Of a stretch of DNA of 6,973 bases, positions 5,706 through 6,973 are shown piece by piece. The first letter of the stretch is position 1; each line of letters opens with the position of its first letter. Made by a program: the position numbers and the translations under genes. The DNA comes from Candidatus Kaiserbacteria bacterium (GTDB taxonomy: Bacteria > Patescibacteriota > Minisyncoccia > Phycocordibacterales > Phycocordibacteraceae), in the NCBI GenBank assembly GCA_023267775.1, contig JAHFMQ010000040.1, forward strand, positions 1 through 6,973, read 5' to 3'. The notes below the pieces were generated by a model. The model did not search any database and was not told the origin of the DNA. It saw nothing but the letters and a program-made list of their open reading frames with translations.

Positions 5706-5945
5706 TCATGATCCCGCAAGAAGGAAGTTTGCTATCGCTGTGAGTACGAGAATGATCGCAACAACAATAGTCGTATTGAATAGAAATTTTTCGGCGCCTC
5801 TGCGCTTATAAAACGTCGACGCGAAGTTATCGCCTCCAAAGGCTCCGCCGAGGGTCGCACCGCGCTGTTGAAGCACGATTCCGACGATGAGGAGTATTGA
5901 GAGGGTAATTTCCGCGTACGGCAGTGCCGATACGAGTGCCTCCAT
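5706..5945 (-). CDS. secG: Preprotein translocase subunit SecG
   Basis: Accessory subunit of the SecYEG protein-export channel in the cytoplasmic membrane. Counted from ATG 5945 the protein has 79 residues. It has a first membrane helix (about 9-25), the conserved loop LQQRGATLGGAFGGDNFAS (25-43) with the SecG-type GGAFGG, a basic RRGAEKFLF segment (48-56), and a second membrane helix (about 57-76). Length and two-helix layout match the family. An in-frame GTG at 5966 would add seven residues (86 in total). I prefer ATG because family members usually start close to the first helix, but neither start has a Shine-Dalgarno. The gene heads a same-strand set with the binding protein and RNase J. 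A -10-like TATATT at 6002-5997 lies upstream, with no convincing -35. Confidence 0.92.
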   Translation of the reverse strand: MEALVSALPYAEITLSILLIVGIVLQQRGATLGGAFGGDNFASTFYKRRGAEKFLFNTTIVVAIILVLTAIANFLLAGS

Positions 5946-6007
5946 CTGTGCGGAGAAGGATACCACGAATGGTGAATCACACGCAAGAAGCTGTGGAATA
6001 TAACAGT

Positions 6008-6046
6008 AGCGCCGCGAGAAGGTTTGCGGCGCTTTGATTTTTGTTA
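6008..6046 (+). terminator. Plus-strand intrinsic terminator upstream of groES
   Basis: AGCGCCGC (6008-6015) pairs perfectly with GCGGCGCT (6026-6033) over a 10-nt loop and is followed on the plus strand by TTGATTTTTGTTAG. No plus-strand gene lies just upstream, since secG is on the other strand. It would therefore stop stray antisense transcription through secG before the groES promoter. On the minus strand it would sit in or near the secG leader. Confidence 0.65.
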
Positions 6047-6059
6047 GATTTTTCTTTCG

Positions 6060-6087
6060 TTAGCACGAACTCGTCTCCATGTGGTAA
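6060..6087. promoter_or_regulatory. Degenerate CIRCE-like inverted repeat upstream of groESL
   Basis: TTAGCAC (6060-6066) matches the outer half-site of CIRCE, the HrcA operator TTAGCACTC-N9-GAGTGCTAA. The other arm, GTGGTAA (6081-6087), has one mismatch, and the gap is 14 bases instead of 13. The inner TC/GA positions do not match. Its placement ahead of groES is suggestive, but the match is weak and may be chance. Confidence 0.25.
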
Positions 6088-6113
6088 GAAAACCACTCGG
6101 AAACCTCTTGTTG

Positions 6114-6142
6114 TTGCAAGAACATAAGGTTTTCTCTATACT
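6114..6142 (+). promoter_or_regulatory. Sigma70-type promoter for groES-groEL
   Basis: TTGCAA (6114-6119) and TATACT (6137-6142) are spaced by 17 bases, matching the consensus at 4 and 5 of 6 positions. The predicted start near 6149 gives a leader of about 44 bases. Dyads 6101-6106/6127-6132 (AAACCT/AGGTTT) and 6106-6110/6117-6121 (TCTTG/CAAGA) overlap the -35 and spacer and could serve as an operator. A TATTAT at 6179-6184 without a -35 is a weaker alternative that would give a leaderless mRNA. Confidence 0.6.
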
Positions 6143-6192
6143 CTCGGCACACGTGCGAAACGGGCTCGATTATCCATTTATTATAGAACGAT

Positions 6193-6498
6193 ATGGCAAA
6201 GAAATTTCAGATTACGCCGCTGGGCGATCGTATTGTGGTAAAGCCCTCTCTCAAAGAAGGTGAAAAGAAACTTGCCTCTGGCATCATCATTCCAGAGACT
6301 GTAGATAAAGAGCGCCCAGCGAAGGGTGAGGTTGTTGCGGTTGGTCCGGGAAAATTTGAAGAAGGGAAACGCATGCCGCTTCAAGTGAAGGTGGGCGATG
6401 TCGTACTTTTCAGCAAATATGGCTACGACGAGGTAAAAATCGAGGGACAGGACTATTACATACTTTCGGAATCCGGTGTTCTCGGGATTTTGAATTAA
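6193..6498 (+). CDS. groES: Co-chaperonin GroES (Hsp10)
   Basis: Forms the heptameric lid of the GroEL folding chamber in the cytoplasm. The 101-residue protein opens with ITPLGDRIVVKP (7-18), the conserved first strand. The mobile loop (about 18-34) carries the hydrophobic tripeptide III (31-33) that contacts GroEL. GEVVAVGPG (45-53), VKVGDVVLFSKYGYDEV (66-81 region) and a C-terminal YYILSESGVLGIL (88-100) are all typical. Length is normal for the family. The start codon has no Shine-Dalgarno. groEL follows 29 bases later on the same strand, the usual chaperonin operon order, and the shared promoter is at 6114-6142. All features are ordinary for a working GroES. Confidence 0.97.
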   Translation: MAKKFQITPLGDRIVVKPSLKEGEKKLASGIIIPETVDKERPAKGEVVAVGPGKFEEGKRMPLQVKVGDVVLFSKYGYDEVKIEGQDYYILSESGVLGILN

Positions 6499-6527
6499 CA
6501 ATTTTAATTTTCTACTAACTATTTCCT

Positions 6528-6973
6528 ATGGCAAAACAAATCCTTTTTTCTGAAGATGCACGAAAGGCAATTGCGAAGGGTATCGCGCAGGCCGCGCACG
6601 CGGTCAAGGTCACACTCGGCCCACGAGGCCGGAATGTCGTTATTGAAAAATCGTACGGCGGTCCTCGCATCACGAACGACGGCGTGTCTATTGCAAAAGA
6701 AATTTCACTAAAAGACCGATTTGAAAATATTGGCGCCGAAATCGTAAAAGAAGTTGCAAGCAAAACGAACGACACTGCTGGTGACGGTACGACGACGTCC
6801 GTAGTGCTTCTGGAAGCGCTTGTTGAGGAAGGTTTGCAGCACGTCATGAAAGGAGCAAACGCGATGATGATTCGAAGCGGTATGGAAAAAGCAAAGACAG
6901 CTGCGCTTGCAGAACTTAAAAAGATGGCAAAACCGGTTGCCAACAAAGCAGAAGTGAAACAGGTCGCTTCTAT
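6528..6973 (+). CDS. groEL: Chaperonin GroEL (Hsp60), 3' end cut off by window edge
   Basis: ATP-driven tetradecameric folding chamber that works with GroES. The first 148 residues are visible, covering the start of the equatorial domain. The nucleotide-binding residues are present: VTLGPRGRNVVIEKS (28-42), ITNDGVS with D51 (D52 of E. coli GroEL), and TAGDGTTT (83-90) with D86 (D87 in E. coli, needed for ATP hydrolysis). KEVASKTND (74-82) is also conserved. NAMMIRSGMEKA (111-122) replaces the common NPMxLKRGIxKA, with Ala for Pro. ATG 6528 follows the groES stop by 29 AT-rich bases with no Shine-Dalgarno, and there is no terminator between the genes, so they are co-transcribed. The remaining roughly 400 residues lie outside the window. 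Confidence 0.97.
   Translation, partial: MAKQILFSEDARKAIAKGIAQAAHAVKVTLGPRGRNVVIEKSYGGPRITNDGVSIAKEISLKDRFENIGAEIVKEVASKTNDTAGDGTTTSVVLLEALVEEGLQHVMKGANAMMIRSGMEKAKTAALAELKKMAKPVANKAEVKQVAS

Noticed and set aside
5967..6192. A tRNA or riboswitch in the divergent secG-groES region
   Set aside because: I found no cloverleaf, T-loop or known aptamer core, only a terminator hairpin, a promoter and short dyads.
6515..6946. Minus-strand open frame of 143 codons opposite groEL
   Set aside because: It is a common antisense shadow of groEL. The Ser/Ala/Phe-rich translation reflects groEL codon bias.
1..6973. CRISPR array, insertion sequence or novel defence system
   Set aside because: No spaced direct repeats, transposase, terminal inverted repeats flanking a gene, or defence-type domains were seen. 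The content is repair, export, RNA decay and chaperonin genes.

Overview
The window looks like chromosomal DNA of a Patescibacteria (CPR) bacterium, most likely Parcubacteria. This is inferred from protein style and not from a marker gene. The signs are glycosylases that have lost iron-sulfur cysteines, an RNase J with a long disordered N-terminal tail, a membrane-anchored oligopeptide-binding protein with no adjacent transporter genes, a compact SecG, and almost no Shine-Dalgarno sequences. TGA, TAA and TAG all act as stops, so the code is the standard bacterial one and not the Gracilibacteria/SR1 code. No rRNA, tRNA, CRISPR array, transposase or phage gene is visible.

Left, plus strand (1-1448): the 3' part of an endonuclease III gene (nth), overlapping by ATGA a MutY-like HhH-GPD glycosylase. 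Both are base-excision repair enzymes and both depart from the classical family: Nth keeps only two of the four [4Fe-4S] ligands in register, while the MutY-like protein has none, has no NUDIX domain, and has Glu in place of the usual catalytic Asp.

Gap (1449-1868): this holds a complete small transcription unit on the minus strand, with a sigma70-type promoter, a strong Shine-Dalgarno, a 57-residue zinc-ribbon protein and an intrinsic terminator. A perfect 18-bp palindromic terminator separates it from the end of the RNase J gene.

Middle, minus strand (1869-5945): secG, then a family-5 extracellular solute-binding protein, then RNase J, all in one direction. secG and the binding-protein gene are 36 bases apart. 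A 141-base leader with two dyads precedes RNase J. The set links the protein-export channel, an exported anchored binding protein and the main mRNA-decay nuclease. In RNase J the expected C-terminal zinc-binding His appears as Tyr.

Right, plus strand (6193-6973): groES followed 29 bases later by groEL, which runs off the window. A good promoter and several dyads lie in the divergent region between secG and groES, together with a plus-strand terminator upstream of the groES promoter.

Most of the window is housekeeping. The parts that deserve attention are the zinc-ribbon unit, the altered metal sites in three enzymes, and the palindromes inside nth and the zinc-ribbon gene.
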